Part shown: piece by piece, positions 1 through 8,554 of the stretch
Position numbering within the stretch: the first letter of the stretch is position 1
Layout: the number at the start of each line of letters is the position of its first letter
Assembly: GCA_041674525.1 (NCBI GenBank)
Contig: JBAYVN010000024.1
Location: forward strand, 1 to 31,487
DNA length: 31,487 bases
Source of the DNA: SHYQ01 sp041674525
Lineage (GTDB): Bacteria > Chloroflexota > Dehalococcoidia > UBA2979
Reading direction: 5' to 3'
The notes under the pieces: model-generated
What the model saw: only the letters and a program-made list of their open reading frames with translations
Told to the model about the DNA's origin: nothing
The model's database searches: none
Program-made: the position numbers and the translations under genes

Positions 1-1084
1 CCTGCGCGAGGACGATCGCGACCATCGCCTCGCCGATGACGCCACCCGCCGGCACCACGGCGATGTCCGAACGCTCGTAGAACGACGTGGTCTCCTCGCC
101 CGTGAGGAGGTCGGCCGTGGGCATGCGCTGGGGGACGGTGGAGATCGGCTTGAGGAACCCGCGGACCACGATCTCCTCCCCGTTGGTCATCCCGGCCTCC
201 AGGCCGCCCGCGCGGTTCGTCGCCCGTTCCCACTTGCGGCGCTCCCACGCGGAGGCGGGGAGGATGATGTCCTGCACCTGCGACCCGCGCATCCCCGCGC
301 CGGCGATCCCCTCGCCGATCTCCACGGCCTTCACCGCGTTGATTGACATCACCGCCTGCGCCAGGCGGCCGTCCAGCTTGCGGTCCCAGTGGACGTGACT
401 CCCGAGTCCGAACGGCACGCCCGAGGCGCGCACCTCGAAGATCCCGCCCACCGTGTCCAGGGCCTCGCGCGTGCGGTCCACCTCGTCGATCATCGCCTGC
501 TCCACGGAGCGGTCGGCGACGCGCATCGGGGAGGCATCCACGGCGTTCCAGTCGATGCGATCCGGCACCTGCGCGCGCACCGGGCCCACAGACAGCGTGT
601 GCGAGTGCACCGTGATGCCGATGGTCCCGATCAGCGCCCGCGCGATGGCGCCTACCGCCACCCGCGCCGTGGTCTCGCGCGCGCTCGATCGCTCGAGGAT
701 CGGACGGACGTCGTCGAAGCCGTACTTCTGCGTGCCGGCGAGGTCGGCGTGCCCGGGGCGCAGAAGCGTCACGCGCTCCACTTCCTCCTCGACGGGCTCG
801 GTCGCCATGCGGACGCGCCATCCCTGATTCTCGAAGTCGCGGTTCACGATGGTCATCGCGATCGGGGATCCCATGGTCTTGCCGTGGCGGACGCCGGAGA
901 GCAATTCGGCGCGGTCCGTCTCGATCTGCTGACGGCGGCCGCGGCCGTAGCCGCCCTGGCGTCGCGACAGGTCGGCCGCGATGATGTCCTCGCTCATCGC
1001 CAGGCCGGCGGGGACGCCCTCGACGATGGCCGCGAGGCCCTTGCCGTGCGACTCGCCTGCGGTGAGCCAGCGGAACTCGGTCAT
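1..1084 (-). CDS. aroC: Chorismate synthase, 3' end cut by window edge
   Basis: Chorismate synthase converts 5-enolpyruvylshikimate-3-phosphate to chorismate, the last shikimate pathway step, using reduced FMN in the cytoplasm. The frame starts MTEFRWLTAGESHGKG, which holds the family's GESHGKG signature. It continues with GRGRR, then SGVRHGKTMGSPIA, then ARETTARVAVGAIAR around 655-670 and GGLEAGMTNGEE around 180-210. The frame stays open to the window edge and ends in VVPAGGVIGEAMVAIVLAQ, so about 361 residues are present and only a short C-terminal tail is missing. The ATG at 1082-1084 overlaps the TGA of the upstream membrane protein gene (ATGA), which implies translational coupling. It is the last visible gene of the alaS-ruvX-mltG-aroE series. 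The identification is firm. Confidence 0.97.
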   Translation of the reverse strand, partial: MTEFRWLTAGESHGKGLAAIVEGVPAGLAMSEDIIAADLSRRQGGYGRGRRQQIETDRAELLSGVRHGKTMGSPIAMTIVNRDFENQGWRVRMATEPVEEEVERVTLLRPGHADLAGTQKYGFDDVRPILERSSARETTARVAVGAIARALIGTIGITVHSHTLSVGPVRAQVPDRIDWNAVDASPMRVADRSVEQAMIDEVDRTREALDTVGGIFEVRASGVPFGLGSHVHWDRKLDGRLAQAVMSINAVKAVEIGEGIAGAGMRGSQVQDIILPASAWERRKWERATNRAGGLEAGMTNGEEIVVRGFLKPISTVPQRMPTADLLTGEETTSFYERSDIAVVPAGGVIGEAMVAIVLAQ

Positions 1085-1767
1085 ACGTGCCTCTCCCTGT
1101 CGCCGCGCTCCCCGTCGACGCGGCCATCGGCGCGAAGGACGGCGGTCGAGCCGGCGTCGCAGTCGTCCAGCACCGCGTCGACCGAGGGGTCGACGGGCGC
1201 GCCAGCGGCCGCCTCGCGCGTGTCCCATTCCGCCAGCATCTCGGACGCGTCTCCTCGCTCCCAGTCGGACCACGAGGCTACCGCGCGCGTGGCCCGGGTG
1301 GTCAGCAGGCAGGGGCTGACGATCGTGCCATCCGCGGAACGGTACTCCGTGTGCACGTCCACCTGGACGGCGGTGAAGGAGACGTGGGGCACCTCGTACA
1401 TCAGGCGCTCCACCATGCGCACCGCCGCTCGCCGCGCGACCTCCTGGGCCGTGCCCACCTCCACGCGCCGCCCCTCCACCACGCGGACGTCCGGCTCCAC
1501 CAGGAGCGACACGCGGGCGCGCTCACGGTCCGCCGCGAGCAGCGCCGCGGTGTGCAGCGCGCGCCAGTCGGCGGGGGCCATGCCCCGCGGAGGGCGGCCG
1601 TTCCGCCACGCCTCGAACGTCTGGTCGAGCAGCTCGCCGAGGGCCTCGAGGTCGCCCGCGGCGATCACGCGCCGCCAGTGGCGCGCGGCGAACTGCGCCT
1701 GGAACACCATGAAGCCCACGACGATGAAGATCGCGGCGACGAAGGCGATGCCGAGGCCCAGTCCCAT
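1081..1767 (-). CDS. Membrane-anchored protein of unknown function between aroE and aroC
   Basis: This 228-residue product is one I do not recognise. The N-terminus (about residues 3-22, GLGIAFVAAIFIVVGFMVFQ) is a single hydrophobic segment, probably a membrane anchor. A soluble alpha/beta domain of about 150 residues follows, containing the stretches RGMAPADWRALHT and MYEVPHVSFTAVQVDVHTEY. The C-terminal tail is acidic, then basic. The chosen ATG at 1765-1767 has a GGGAG ribosome-binding site about 8 bases upstream. The ORF is open further upstream, but that part overlaps aroE in another frame. The gene lies about 100 bases after aroE and its stop overlaps the aroC start by four bases. It is therefore very likely expressed and co-translated with aroC, but nothing in the sequence ties it to the shikimate pathway. 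Confidence 0.8.
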   Translation of the reverse strand: MGLGLGIAFVAAIFIVVGFMVFQAQFAARHWRRVIAAGDLEALGELLDQTFEAWRNGRPPRGMAPADWRALHTAALLAADRERARVSLLVEPDVRVVEGRRVEVGTAQEVARRAAVRMVERLMYEVPHVSFTAVQVDVHTEYRSADGTIVSPCLLTTRATRAVASWSDWERGDASEMLAEWDTREAAAGAPVDPSVDAVLDDCDAGSTAVLRADGRVDGERGDRERHV

Positions 1768-1797
1768 GCGACGCTCCCTGCGTTTCCCCGGGACGCC

Positions 1798-1819
1798 GAC
1801 GGCGGCCGAAGGCGCCGTC
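1798..1819 (-). other. Intergenic stem-loop with UUCG loop
   Basis: On the minus strand the aroE-to-membrane-protein gap contains GACGGCG ... CGCCGTC, a 7-bp stem closing on a C(UUCG)G tetraloop with one internal C-C mismatch. No T run follows, so a classical intrinsic terminator is unlikely. It could be an RNA stability element or an attenuating hairpin within the operon. It may also be chance in GC-rich DNA. Confidence 0.35.
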
Positions 1820-1868
1820 CCAGTGTCGACTGCCCCGCCGCGCCCGTCGAGGGGGCGGCCGGGTAGCG

Positions 1869-2723
1869 CTACGCGCGCTCCGCCAGCGCCTGCCGCGCCG
1901 CGCGCACCATCACCTCGATCGGTGGGTCCTGCCCGAGCCACAGCCGGAAGGCCTCGGCGCCCTGATGGATGAGCATCATCAGTCCCCCCACCGTGGTGGC
2001 GCCGGCGGCCGCCGCGGCTCTCAGGAACGGCGTCTCCTCTGGGACGTAGACCAGGTCGAATGCCACCTGCCCCGGCGAGAAGAGCTCGGCAGGGACGGGC
2101 GTCGTGCCCTCGGCCGGTCCGTGCAGCATCCCCATCGAGGTGGACTGGATGACGATCTGCGCGCCCTGCACCGCGCGGCGGTAGACCGGGTCCTCCGTGT
2201 CCAGCGGCGCGTAGCGCATGTCCAGCGCGGGACCGCCCACTACGGCGAGCGCCTGCGCGTTGCCGATCGTGCGGTTGGCGATCGTCAGCCGCGCCGCGCC
2301 GGCGCTGCGCATGGCCACCACCACCGCGCGCGCCGCGCCCCCCGCGCCGATGAGCACCACGTCCCGCCCCGCCGCGTCCACTCCCGCCTCGCGGAGCGCG
2401 TTCACGATGCCGGCGACGTCCGTGTTCGTGGCGTGCAGCAGGCCCTCGCGGTTGATGATCGTGTTCAGCGCGCCCACCCGCTCCGCCATCGCGTCCGGGC
2501 GGTCCACCAGGCGCATCGCGGCGACCTTGTGCGGCACGGTGACGTTCGCCCCCAGCAGGTCGCCCGAGCGCAGGCGCTCGATCGCTGCCGGGAGATCCTC
2601 GGGCGCCGTGTCCCATGCCTCGTACCGCGCGTCCACGCCGAGGGCGTCGAGCGCCGCCTGCTGGAAGCGTGGCGAGATCGAGTGCGACACAGGATGCCCG
2701 AGCAGCGCGATGGTCCGGGTCAT
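1869..2723 (-). CDS. aroE: Shikimate dehydrogenase (NADP+)
   Basis: AroE reduces 3-dehydroshikimate to shikimate with NADPH. The 284-residue product has every hallmark: the substrate motif SHSISP at residues 13-18, NVTVPHK at 60-66 with catalytic Lys66, and NTD at 100-102 with catalytic Asp102. The Rossmann glycine loop GAGGAARA lies at 126-133. The cofactor-binding NRT at 150-152 favours NADP. Length is normal for the family. The ATG lies two bases after the mltG stop codon, so it is probably translationally coupled to mltG. The same window also encodes aroC and aroQ, giving three of the seven shikimate pathway steps. Confidence 0.97.
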   Translation of the reverse strand: MTRTIALLGHPVSHSISPRFQQAALDALGVDARYEAWDTAPEDLPAAIERLRSGDLLGANVTVPHKVAAMRLVDRPDAMAERVGALNTIINREGLLHATNTDVAGIVNALREAGVDAAGRDVVLIGAGGAARAVVVAMRSAGAARLTIANRTIGNAQALAVVGGPALDMRYAPLDTEDPVYRRAVQGAQIVIQSTSMGMLHGPAEGTTPVPAELFSPGQVAFDLVYVPEETPFLRAAAAAGATTVGGLMMLIHQGAEAFRLWLGQDPPIEVMVRAARQALAERA

Positions 2724-2725
2724 GC

Positions 2726-3832
2726 TCAGTTGCCCTTCGCGCAGCTGGATGCGTTGAACCGCTCCACGTTCGCGTTGTGCGCGGGGAGCGTGGAGGCGAA
2801 CAGGTGCGTCCCGTCGCAGGCCGGCGAGGCGACGAAGTAGAGGTAGTCCACGCCCGCGGGGTTGATCACGGCGCGGATAGACTCGATCCCCGGGTTCGCG
2901 ATCGGCCCGGGCGGGAGCCCCCGGTTGAGGTACGTGTTGTACGGCGAGTCAACCGCGAGGTCCGCGACGGTCAGGCGTGGCTTCCAGTACCCGAAGCGCG
3001 CCTCGTTCCCCGGGACCCGCGAGACGGCGAATTGCACCGTGGGGTCCGCCTGCAGCGGGACGTCATCCGCGAGGCGGTTCAGGAAGACCGCCGCGATCAG
3101 CGGCCGCTCGCTCGCGGAAGCCGCCTCGCGCTCCACGATCGAGGCCAGCGTGACGACCTCGTGCAGCGTCATCCCCCGGGCGCTCCCCTTCGCGATCATC
3201 TCGGGGGTGACCTGCTTGCCGAACGCGTCGAGCATGGACTGCGCCAGGCTCGATGCGGTGGTCGTCCCGTCGAAGGCATACGTCGCCGGGAGCAGGTAGC
3301 CCAGCAGGCTCGCGCCCGCGGGCCGGCTCTCCAGGAACGCCGCCTGATGCGGCGCAGCCAGTGCGGCATCCCAGTCGTCGCGGCTGGCGATGCCCTCCTT
3401 CTGCAGCGTGTCCCCGATCTCCTCGTTGCGCAGGCCCTCGCGCAGGGTGATCACCTGCGGGCGGTTCGGTCCGGAGGCCAGCACGCGCACGATCTCCGCG
3501 GGCGGCATGTCCGTGGTGAGGCGGTAGCGTCCCGCCTGCAGCTTCGAGGACAGCGCGGCGAAGTCGAGGAGCGCGCGGAGCGCCTTGCCGTCCGTGATCA
3601 CACCCACGCGCTCCAGCTGCTGCACGATCTGCTCCGCGCTCGCCCCCTGCGGCAGTTCGATCGTCATCGACCCGTTGGCGGGGACGGCGCTGCGGGGCGG
3701 CAGGCGATCGTGGATGCCGCTGGCGAGCACGTCCGGCACGCCGCGGAGCGCGAGCGCGAGCCCGATGAGGATCAGCGCGCTGTAGATCGCGAGCGAGGCG
3801 GCCGCGCGCGTGCGCACGCTATACCTCGACAT
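2726..3832 (-). CDS. mltG: Endolytic murein transglycosylase MltG (YceG-like)
   Basis: MltG cleaves nascent glycan strands at the outer face of the membrane and is thought to set peptidoglycan chain length. The 368-residue product has one N-terminal transmembrane segment (about residues 12-29, SLAIYSALILIGLALALR). A LysM-like region follows (IELPQGASAEQIVQQLERVG), then the YceG catalytic domain. The family catalytic Glu appears in LASIVEREA as Glu234. LQADPTVQF and LPPGPIANPG, both typical of the family, come later. It overlaps the ruvX 3' end by 14 bases and abuts aroE. The start ATG TCG AGG is inside ruvX, so coupled translation is likely. Its presence implies a peptidoglycan wall. Confidence 0.96.
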   Translation of the reverse strand: MSRYSVRTRAAASLAIYSALILIGLALALRGVPDVLASGIHDRLPPRSAVPANGSMTIELPQGASAEQIVQQLERVGVITDGKALRALLDFAALSSKLQAGRYRLTTDMPPAEIVRVLASGPNRPQVITLREGLRNEEIGDTLQKEGIASRDDWDAALAAPHQAAFLESRPAGASLLGYLLPATYAFDGTTTASSLAQSMLDAFGKQVTPEMIAKGSARGMTLHEVVTLASIVEREAASASERPLIAAVFLNRLADDVPLQADPTVQFAVSRVPGNEARFGYWKPRLTVADLAVDSPYNTYLNRGLPPGPIANPGIESIRAVINPAGVDYLYFVASPACDGTHLFASTLPAHNANVERFNASSCAKGN

Positions 3833-4262
3833 CGCCGACCTCGATATCGCCGTCGCTTCCCTGGCGCCCCCGGGCGCTGGCCTGCGCTCTCCGACGCGCG
3901 AGGAACTGCTCCAGGATCAGCACCGCGGCGATGTCGTCTGCGGGGCGACGCGTGCCGCCGAGGCGTTCGGCTTCCACCGAGGTGTACTGCTCATCCTCGT
4001 ACTCTACCGGCAATCCGAGGCTGCGTTCGATGCGCTCGCCCAGGCGGCGCGCCATCTGCGCCGCCCCCTCCTCCCGCCCGCGCGGGGTGAGCGCGATGCC
4101 GAGGACGACGCCCTCGACCCCGTCGCGCGCGACGATCGTGCGGATCGCCGGGAAGGCGATGCCCGCAGGGATCACCTCCAGGGGGACAGCGAGCCGCTCA
4201 TCGGGGTCGCAGATCGCGAGGCCGACGCGCGCCATCCCGGCGTCGACGGCGAGCCATCTCAT
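3819..4262 (-). CDS. ruvX: RuvX/YqgF-family putative pre-16S rRNA nuclease
   Basis: This RNase H-fold protein family is implicated in 16S rRNA 5'-end maturation, and earlier in Holliday junction resolution. The start MRWLAVDAGMARVGLAICD matches the family's first motif, with an acidic residue in LAVD. The middle motif is seen as YEDEQYTS and the last acidic motif as DDIAAVLILEQFL. I chose ATG 4260-4262, giving 147 residues. A second in-frame ATG four codons upstream (4272-4274) is possible but has no visible ribosome-binding site. The gene starts 30 bases after alaS and overlaps mltG. The tail after the last motif is polar and acidic. The alaS-ruvX-mltG order is a well-known conserved cluster. 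Confidence 0.93.
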   Translation of the reverse strand: MRWLAVDAGMARVGLAICDPDERLAVPLEVIPAGIAFPAIRTIVARDGVEGVVLGIALTPRGREEGAAQMARRLGERIERSLGLPVEYEDEQYTSVEAERLGGTRRPADDIAAVLILEQFLARRRAQASARGRQGSDGDIEVGDVEV

Positions 4263-4292
4263 GCGGACCTGCACATGGCGTTTCGACCGTGG

Positions 4293-6992
4293 CTACGAGG
4301 ACAGGCGGTCGGTCACCGCCTGCCGGGCCGCGGCCAGCGCCTCGTCGATGCGGGAGGCGTCGCGGCCACCGGCCTGCGCGAGCTGTGGGCGGCCGCCGCC
4401 GCCGCCGCCGGCGATGCCCGCCGCGATGCGCACGATGTCGACGGCGCTCAGGCCGCGCGCCACCACGTCGTCCGTGGCGGCGGTGATGAAGTTCGGGCGG
4501 CCATCGACCTCGGCGCCGAGCGCGATGAACGCGGAGCCCAGGCGATCGCGCAGTCGATCCACCATTGGACGCAGCGCATCCGTGGACTCCACCTGCACGC
4601 GCGCCACCAGCACGCGCACGCCGCCGATGAGCTCGGCGCGGTCCGTGAGTCCATCGGCGGTCCCGGCCGAGGCCCGGCGTTCCACCTCCTCCAGGCGGCG
4701 GCGCTCCGTCGCCAGCTGCTCCTCCAGCGCCGAGATGCGCTCCGGGATCTGCGCCGGAGGCGTCCGGAAGCGCCGCGAGAGCGCGCTCACCATCCCCGCG
4801 CGCTCCTCCACGTAGCGCTCCGCCTCGACACCGGTGACGGCCTCGATGCGGCGGAGGCCCGCGCCGATGCTGGTGTCGGAGACGATCAGCAGCATCCCCA
4901 GCTGGCCCGTCGAGTGGAGGTGCGTGCCGCCGCAGAGCTCGCGGCTGTAGCACTCCATGGTGTGATCGCCGGGGGCGTGCCCGCGCGAGTCGCAGTACTC
5001 CACCATCCGCACGCGTGCCGTGTAGCGATCCTCGAAGAACGCGATCGCCCCGCGCGCGATCGCCTCGTCGTAGTCCAGCTCGAAGGTCGCGCTCTCGATG
5101 TCCGCGCGCACCTTCGAGTTCACGATGCGCTGGATGTCGGTGAGCTGCTCTTCGGACGGCGCCTCGGGGTGGGTGTAGTCGAAGCGCAGGCGGTCGGGAC
5201 CGACGTAGGACCCGGCCTGCCGGACGTGCGTGCCCAGGACGCTGCGGAGTGCCGCGTGCAGCAGGTGCGTACCGGTGTGGTTGCGCGCGGTGTCCTGCCG
5301 CCGCGCGACATCCACCAGCGCCGTCACGCGCGCGCCGGCCGGAATCGAGCCGGCGACTACGCGTCCGACGTGCACGATCGTCTCGCCGTAGCGGTGCGTG
5401 TCCTCCACGCGGAAACGACCCGCATCGCAGATGATCTCGCCGTGGTCGCCGACCTGGCCACCGCCCTCCGGGTAGAACGGCGTGATCGCGAGCACGATCT
5501 CGCCCTCGTCGCCCTCGTGCAGCTCGGTCACGCTGGCGTCGTGCGGGTTCAGGTGGGACGGGACGTGCCGCACGAGGTGGACCGCTGAGGTTTTCGCCTC
5601 GGTCACCGCATAGCCGACGAATTCCGTGGGAATGGCGATCGCGGCGTAGCGCATCGCGCGGTCATCGTGCACGCCGCCGAAGGTCTCCTCGCCCTTCGAC
5701 CGCTCGCGCTGCTGCGCCATCTCCGCATCGAAGCCCGCGCGATCCACCTCGTAGCCGAGTCCCTGTGCGACCTCGACGGTGAGCTCCGGGGGCAGTCCGT
5801 GGGTGTCGTACAGGACGAACATGTCGCGGCCGGAGATGCGCCTCGTGGCCCGCTCGCGCACGACGATCTCGTCGAGCAGCGCGAGCCCACGGTCGAGGGT
5901 GGCCTGGAAGCGCGCCTCCTCGATCCGGGCGATGCGGCAGATGAAGTCGCGCTGCTCCGCGATCTGCGGGTGCGCGGCCATCGAGTGATCGATCGCGGCG
6001 TCCACGACGCGCTCCAGGAACGGCTCGCGCACGCCGAGGCGGTGACCGAAGTAGACCGCGCGGCGCAGCAGTCGCCGCAGGACGTAGCCGCGCCCCTCGT
6101 TGCTGGGCAGCACCCCGTCCGTGACGAGGAAGGCGAGCGCGCGGGCGTGCTCGGTGATGGCGCGGAGCCCGCGGGCGGCCTCCGGCTGCTCCTCGGGGTC
6201 GTAGACGCGCCCGGTGACACGCTCGGCGGCGGCCAGCACGCCGCGCAGCTCGTCCGTCTCGTAGACGGCGCGCACCTGCTGCACCACGGAGGCCACGCGC
6301 TCCAGCCCCGCGCCGGTGTCGATGTTCGCCGCCGGGAGATTGGTGCGCGATCCGTCCTCCTCGCGGAAGTAGGTCATGAAGACGAGGTTCCAGATCTCGA
6401 GGAACCGCCCGCAGCCGATGTCCGGGTGGCACGTGTTGCTGGCGCAGGTCGGGCAGCCCGGGGTCTTGCCCCAGTCGTAGTGCATCTCGGAGCACGGGCC
6501 CATCGGGCCGGTGTCGCCCGGGGGGCCCCACCAGTTCCCCTGCTCTGCAGTATAGCGCAGGATGCGCGCCGCCGGCACGCCGAGGGCGGCCCAGTGCGCG
6601 GCCGCCTCGTCATCGTCCGTGAAGACGGTGGTCCAGAGGCGGTCCGCCGGGATGTGCAGGACGCCGGTCAGGAACTCCCACGCCCAGGAGATGGCCTCGG
6701 ACTTGAAGTAGTCCCCCACCGAGAAGTTGCCGAGCATCTCGAACAGCGTCAGGTGGTTCTCGTCGCCCACGGTCTCGACGTCGGTGGTGCGGAAGCAGCG
6801 CTGGATCGAGGTCAGGCGGGTGGCCGGCGGCTCCTCGAGGCCCATGAAGTACGGCTTGAACTGCACCATGCCCGCGGTCGTGAACAGGAGCGTCGGATCA
6901 CTGTGGGGGACGAGCGAGGATGACGGGATGCGGCGGTGACCACGGGCCTCGAAGAACGCGAGAAACGCTCGCCGCAGCTCGTCGATGGTCAC
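4293..6992 (-). CDS. alaS: Alanyl-tRNA synthetase
   Basis: AlaRS charges tRNA-Ala and has an editing domain that clears mischarged Ser and Gly. Full-length layout is visible in the 899-residue product. The class II core includes TDVETVGDENHLTLFEMLGN. The editing domain has the HxxxH site in HTGTHLLH near residue 571 and CGGTHLHSTGQ near 686, which together form the zinc site. The C-terminal DHHA1 domain has a glycine-rich GGGGGGRPQLAQAGG loop. I place the start at the GTG of VTIDELRRAFLAFFEARGH (6990-6992). Upstream in-frame sequence runs through the promoter and is not protein-like. The Shine-Dalgarno is weak. It is the first gene of the minus-strand operon and has its own clear promoter at 7046-7074. 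Confidence 0.97.
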   Translation of the reverse strand: MTIDELRRAFLAFFEARGHRRIPSSSLVPHSDPTLLFTTAGMVQFKPYFMGLEEPPATRLTSIQRCFRTTDVETVGDENHLTLFEMLGNFSVGDYFKSEAISWAWEFLTGVLHIPADRLWTTVFTDDDEAAAHWAALGVPAARILRYTAEQGNWWGPPGDTGPMGPCSEMHYDWGKTPGCPTCASNTCHPDIGCGRFLEIWNLVFMTYFREEDGSRTNLPAANIDTGAGLERVASVVQQVRAVYETDELRGVLAAAERVTGRVYDPEEQPEAARGLRAITEHARALAFLVTDGVLPSNEGRGYVLRRLLRRAVYFGHRLGVREPFLERVVDAAIDHSMAAHPQIAEQRDFICRIARIEEARFQATLDRGLALLDEIVVRERATRRISGRDMFVLYDTHGLPPELTVEVAQGLGYEVDRAGFDAEMAQQRERSKGEETFGGVHDDRAMRYAAIAIPTEFVGYAVTEAKTSAVHLVRHVPSHLNPHDASVTELHEGDEGEIVLAITPFYPEGGGQVGDHGEIICDAGRFRVEDTHRYGETIVHVGRVVAGSIPAGARVTALVDVARRQDTARNHTGTHLLHAALRSVLGTHVRQAGSYVGPDRLRFDYTHPEAPSEEQLTDIQRIVNSKVRADIESATFELDYDEAIARGAIAFFEDRYTARVRMVEYCDSRGHAPGDHTMECYSRELCGGTHLHSTGQLGMLLIVSDTSIGAGLRRIEAVTGVEAERYVEERAGMVSALSRRFRTPPAQIPERISALEEQLATERRRLEEVERRASAGTADGLTDRAELIGGVRVLVARVQVESTDALRPMVDRLRDRLGSAFIALGAEVDGRPNFITAATDDVVARGLSAVDIVRIAAGIAGGGGGGRPQLAQAGGRDASRIDEALAAARQAVTDRLSS

Positions 6993-7045
6993 GATGGCGT
7001 GCTCTTTTCGGGGACGTCCGCATGCTGGAGGTCGACTGAGGCCCG

Positions 7046-7074
7046 AGTGTAGAATGGCCCCCATAGGCGGTCAA
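7046..7074 (-). promoter_or_regulatory. Sigma70-type promoter for the alaS operon
   Basis: On the minus strand TTGACC (7069-7074) is followed after exactly 17 bases by TACACT (7046-7051). This predicts a transcript start near 7039 and a leader of about 47 bases before the alaS GTG. That leader is too short for a T-box. On the plus strand TAGAAT (7050-7055) overlaps the same -10 bases and may serve glmU. Confidence 0.75.
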
Positions 7075-7113
7075 TTTCAGGCCGTCCCGAGCGTAGGACG
7101 GCGCTCTGCCCCC

Positions 7114-8538
7114 ATGACCAGCCGTGCGCCCGGCGCGACTCCGCTCTCCTCGCCCAAAACGACCGCGGTCACCTCGCTGGCCGGCTGGGCAGCTCTGGTG
7201 CTCGCCCCGGGCGACTCGCTGCGCATGCAGTCCGCGACCCCGGCCGTGCTCCACCCGGTCGCGGGGGTGCCCATGGTCCGTCTGGTGTGCGACCTCCTGC
7301 GCGAGGCGGGCTGCCCGCGCATCGTGATCGTCGCGGGGATGCCACGGGCCGCGCTCGCGGACATCGTGGGGGACGGCGTCGAGGTCGTGGACGCGCGGGA
7401 CGCCGAGGATCCCGCAAACGCGGCGCTGCGCGCCCGCGCCGCCGCGGGCGACCACGACCGCGTCCTGATCCTCCGCGCGGACATGCCACTGATCAGCACG
7501 CGCACGCTGCGCGAGCTGGCTGGCCGCCACCTCGGCGAGTCGCGCGTGCTGACCTTCCTCACGGCGTACCTGACGGATCCCCACGGCTTCGGCCGGATCC
7601 TGCGGCGCAACGGCGAGGTGCGGGGAATCATCCGCGAGCGCGACCTGACGGGCGCCATGCGCGGGCAGCCCGAGGTCAACGCGGGGCTGTACGCCGCGGA
7701 CGCGCGGTGGCTCTGGGAGACCCTCGCCGCGCTCCGCCCGAACTCCAGCACCGACTCGCTCGGCGACCTCGTCGCGCACGCCGTCGCACGCGGCGGGGTG
7801 GAGGCCTACCAGGTCACGGAGGCCATCGAGGTCGCCCAGGTCGGCGACCGCGTGCAGCTGGCGCAGGCCGATCGCATCCTGCGCGACCGCATCCGCGAAC
7901 GGCTGATGCGCGACGGCGTGACGTTGATGGATCCACCCTCGATCTACATCGACGCGGGCGTCGAGATCGCCGGCGACACGGTCATCCTCCCGGGCACGCA
8001 CGTCACCGGCGTCACGCGCATCGGCGGCGGCTGCCGCATCGGACCAAACGCGATCCTGCGCGACATGCTGATCGGCGAGCGGTGCGAGATCGGCGGCTCC
8101 ACGCTTGAGGGCTCGACGATCGGGGACGGCGTGACCGTGGGCCCGTACTGCCACGTGCGGCCGGGCTCCACGATCGAGCGCGACGTGCACCTCGGCAACT
8201 ACGCCGAGGTGAAGGCGTCCCGAATCGGCGAGCGCACGGCGGTCGGGCACTTCTCGTATATCGGCGACGCGGACGTGGGAGCGGACGTGAACGTGGGCGC
8301 GGGGTCGATCACCGCCAATTACGACGGCCAGCTGAAGCACCGCACGGTGATCGGGGACGGCGTCCACCTGGGGAGCGACACGGTGATGGTCGCGCCGGTG
8401 ACGCTGGGCCGGGGTGCCCGGACCGGTGCGGGCGCGGTGGTCGTGGACGACGTGGCAGAGGGCGCGACCGTCCTCGGCGTCCCGGCACGCCCCCTCCCCC
8501 GGGGGACCGGCGCAGGAGAAGGAGGTCACCCGGCGTAG
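7114..8538 (+). CDS. glmU: GlmU-like protein: intact N-acetyltransferase, eroded uridylyltransferase
   Basis: GlmU normally acetylates glucosamine-1-phosphate and then adds UMP to give UDP-GlcNAc. The C-terminal left-handed beta-helix acetyltransferase domain (about residues 275-465) is well preserved. It has RPG at 349-351, Lys367 in EVKAS, His379 and Tyr382 in GHFSYIGDAD, NYDG at 402-405 and Lys408. The N-terminal nucleotidyltransferase domain is degenerate. The signature that should read like LAAGxGTRMxSxxPK reads LAPGDSLRMQSATPA, with the catalytic Lys replaced by Ala44. The QLGTGHA loop reads AEDPANAAL, although Asp123 in RADMPLI persists. The product is 474 residues with an N-terminal extension of about 20 residues. 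An alternative ATG exists at 7054. It is transcribed divergently from alaS. Acetyltransferase activity seems likely; uridylyltransferase activity is doubtful. Confidence 0.9.
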   Translation: MTSRAPGATPLSSPKTTAVTSLAGWAALVLAPGDSLRMQSATPAVLHPVAGVPMVRLVCDLLREAGCPRIVIVAGMPRAALADIVGDGVEVVDARDAEDPANAALRARAAAGDHDRVLILRADMPLISTRTLRELAGRHLGESRVLTFLTAYLTDPHGFGRILRRNGEVRGIIRERDLTGAMRGQPEVNAGLYAADARWLWETLAALRPNSSTDSLGDLVAHAVARGGVEAYQVTEAIEVAQVGDRVQLAQADRILRDRIRERLMRDGVTLMDPPSIYIDAGVEIAGDTVILPGTHVTGVTRIGGGCRIGPNAILRDMLIGERCEIGGSTLEGSTIGDGVTVGPYCHVRPGSTIERDVHLGNYAEVKASRIGERTAVGHFSYIGDADVGADVNVGAGSITANYDGQLKHRTVIGDGVHLGSDTVMVAPVTLGRGARTGAGAVVVDDVAEGATVLGVPARPLPRGTGAGEGGHPA

Positions 8539-8554
8539 CCGCGGGCTGCGTCGA

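Noticed and set aside
6993..7039. T-box leader for alaS
   Set aside because: The predicted leader is about 47 bases with no specifier-type stem or terminator.
7985..8450. Short periodic DNA pattern suggesting a repeat array
   Set aside because: The periodicity reflects the hexapeptide repeats of the GlmU left-handed beta-helix, not a DNA repeat.
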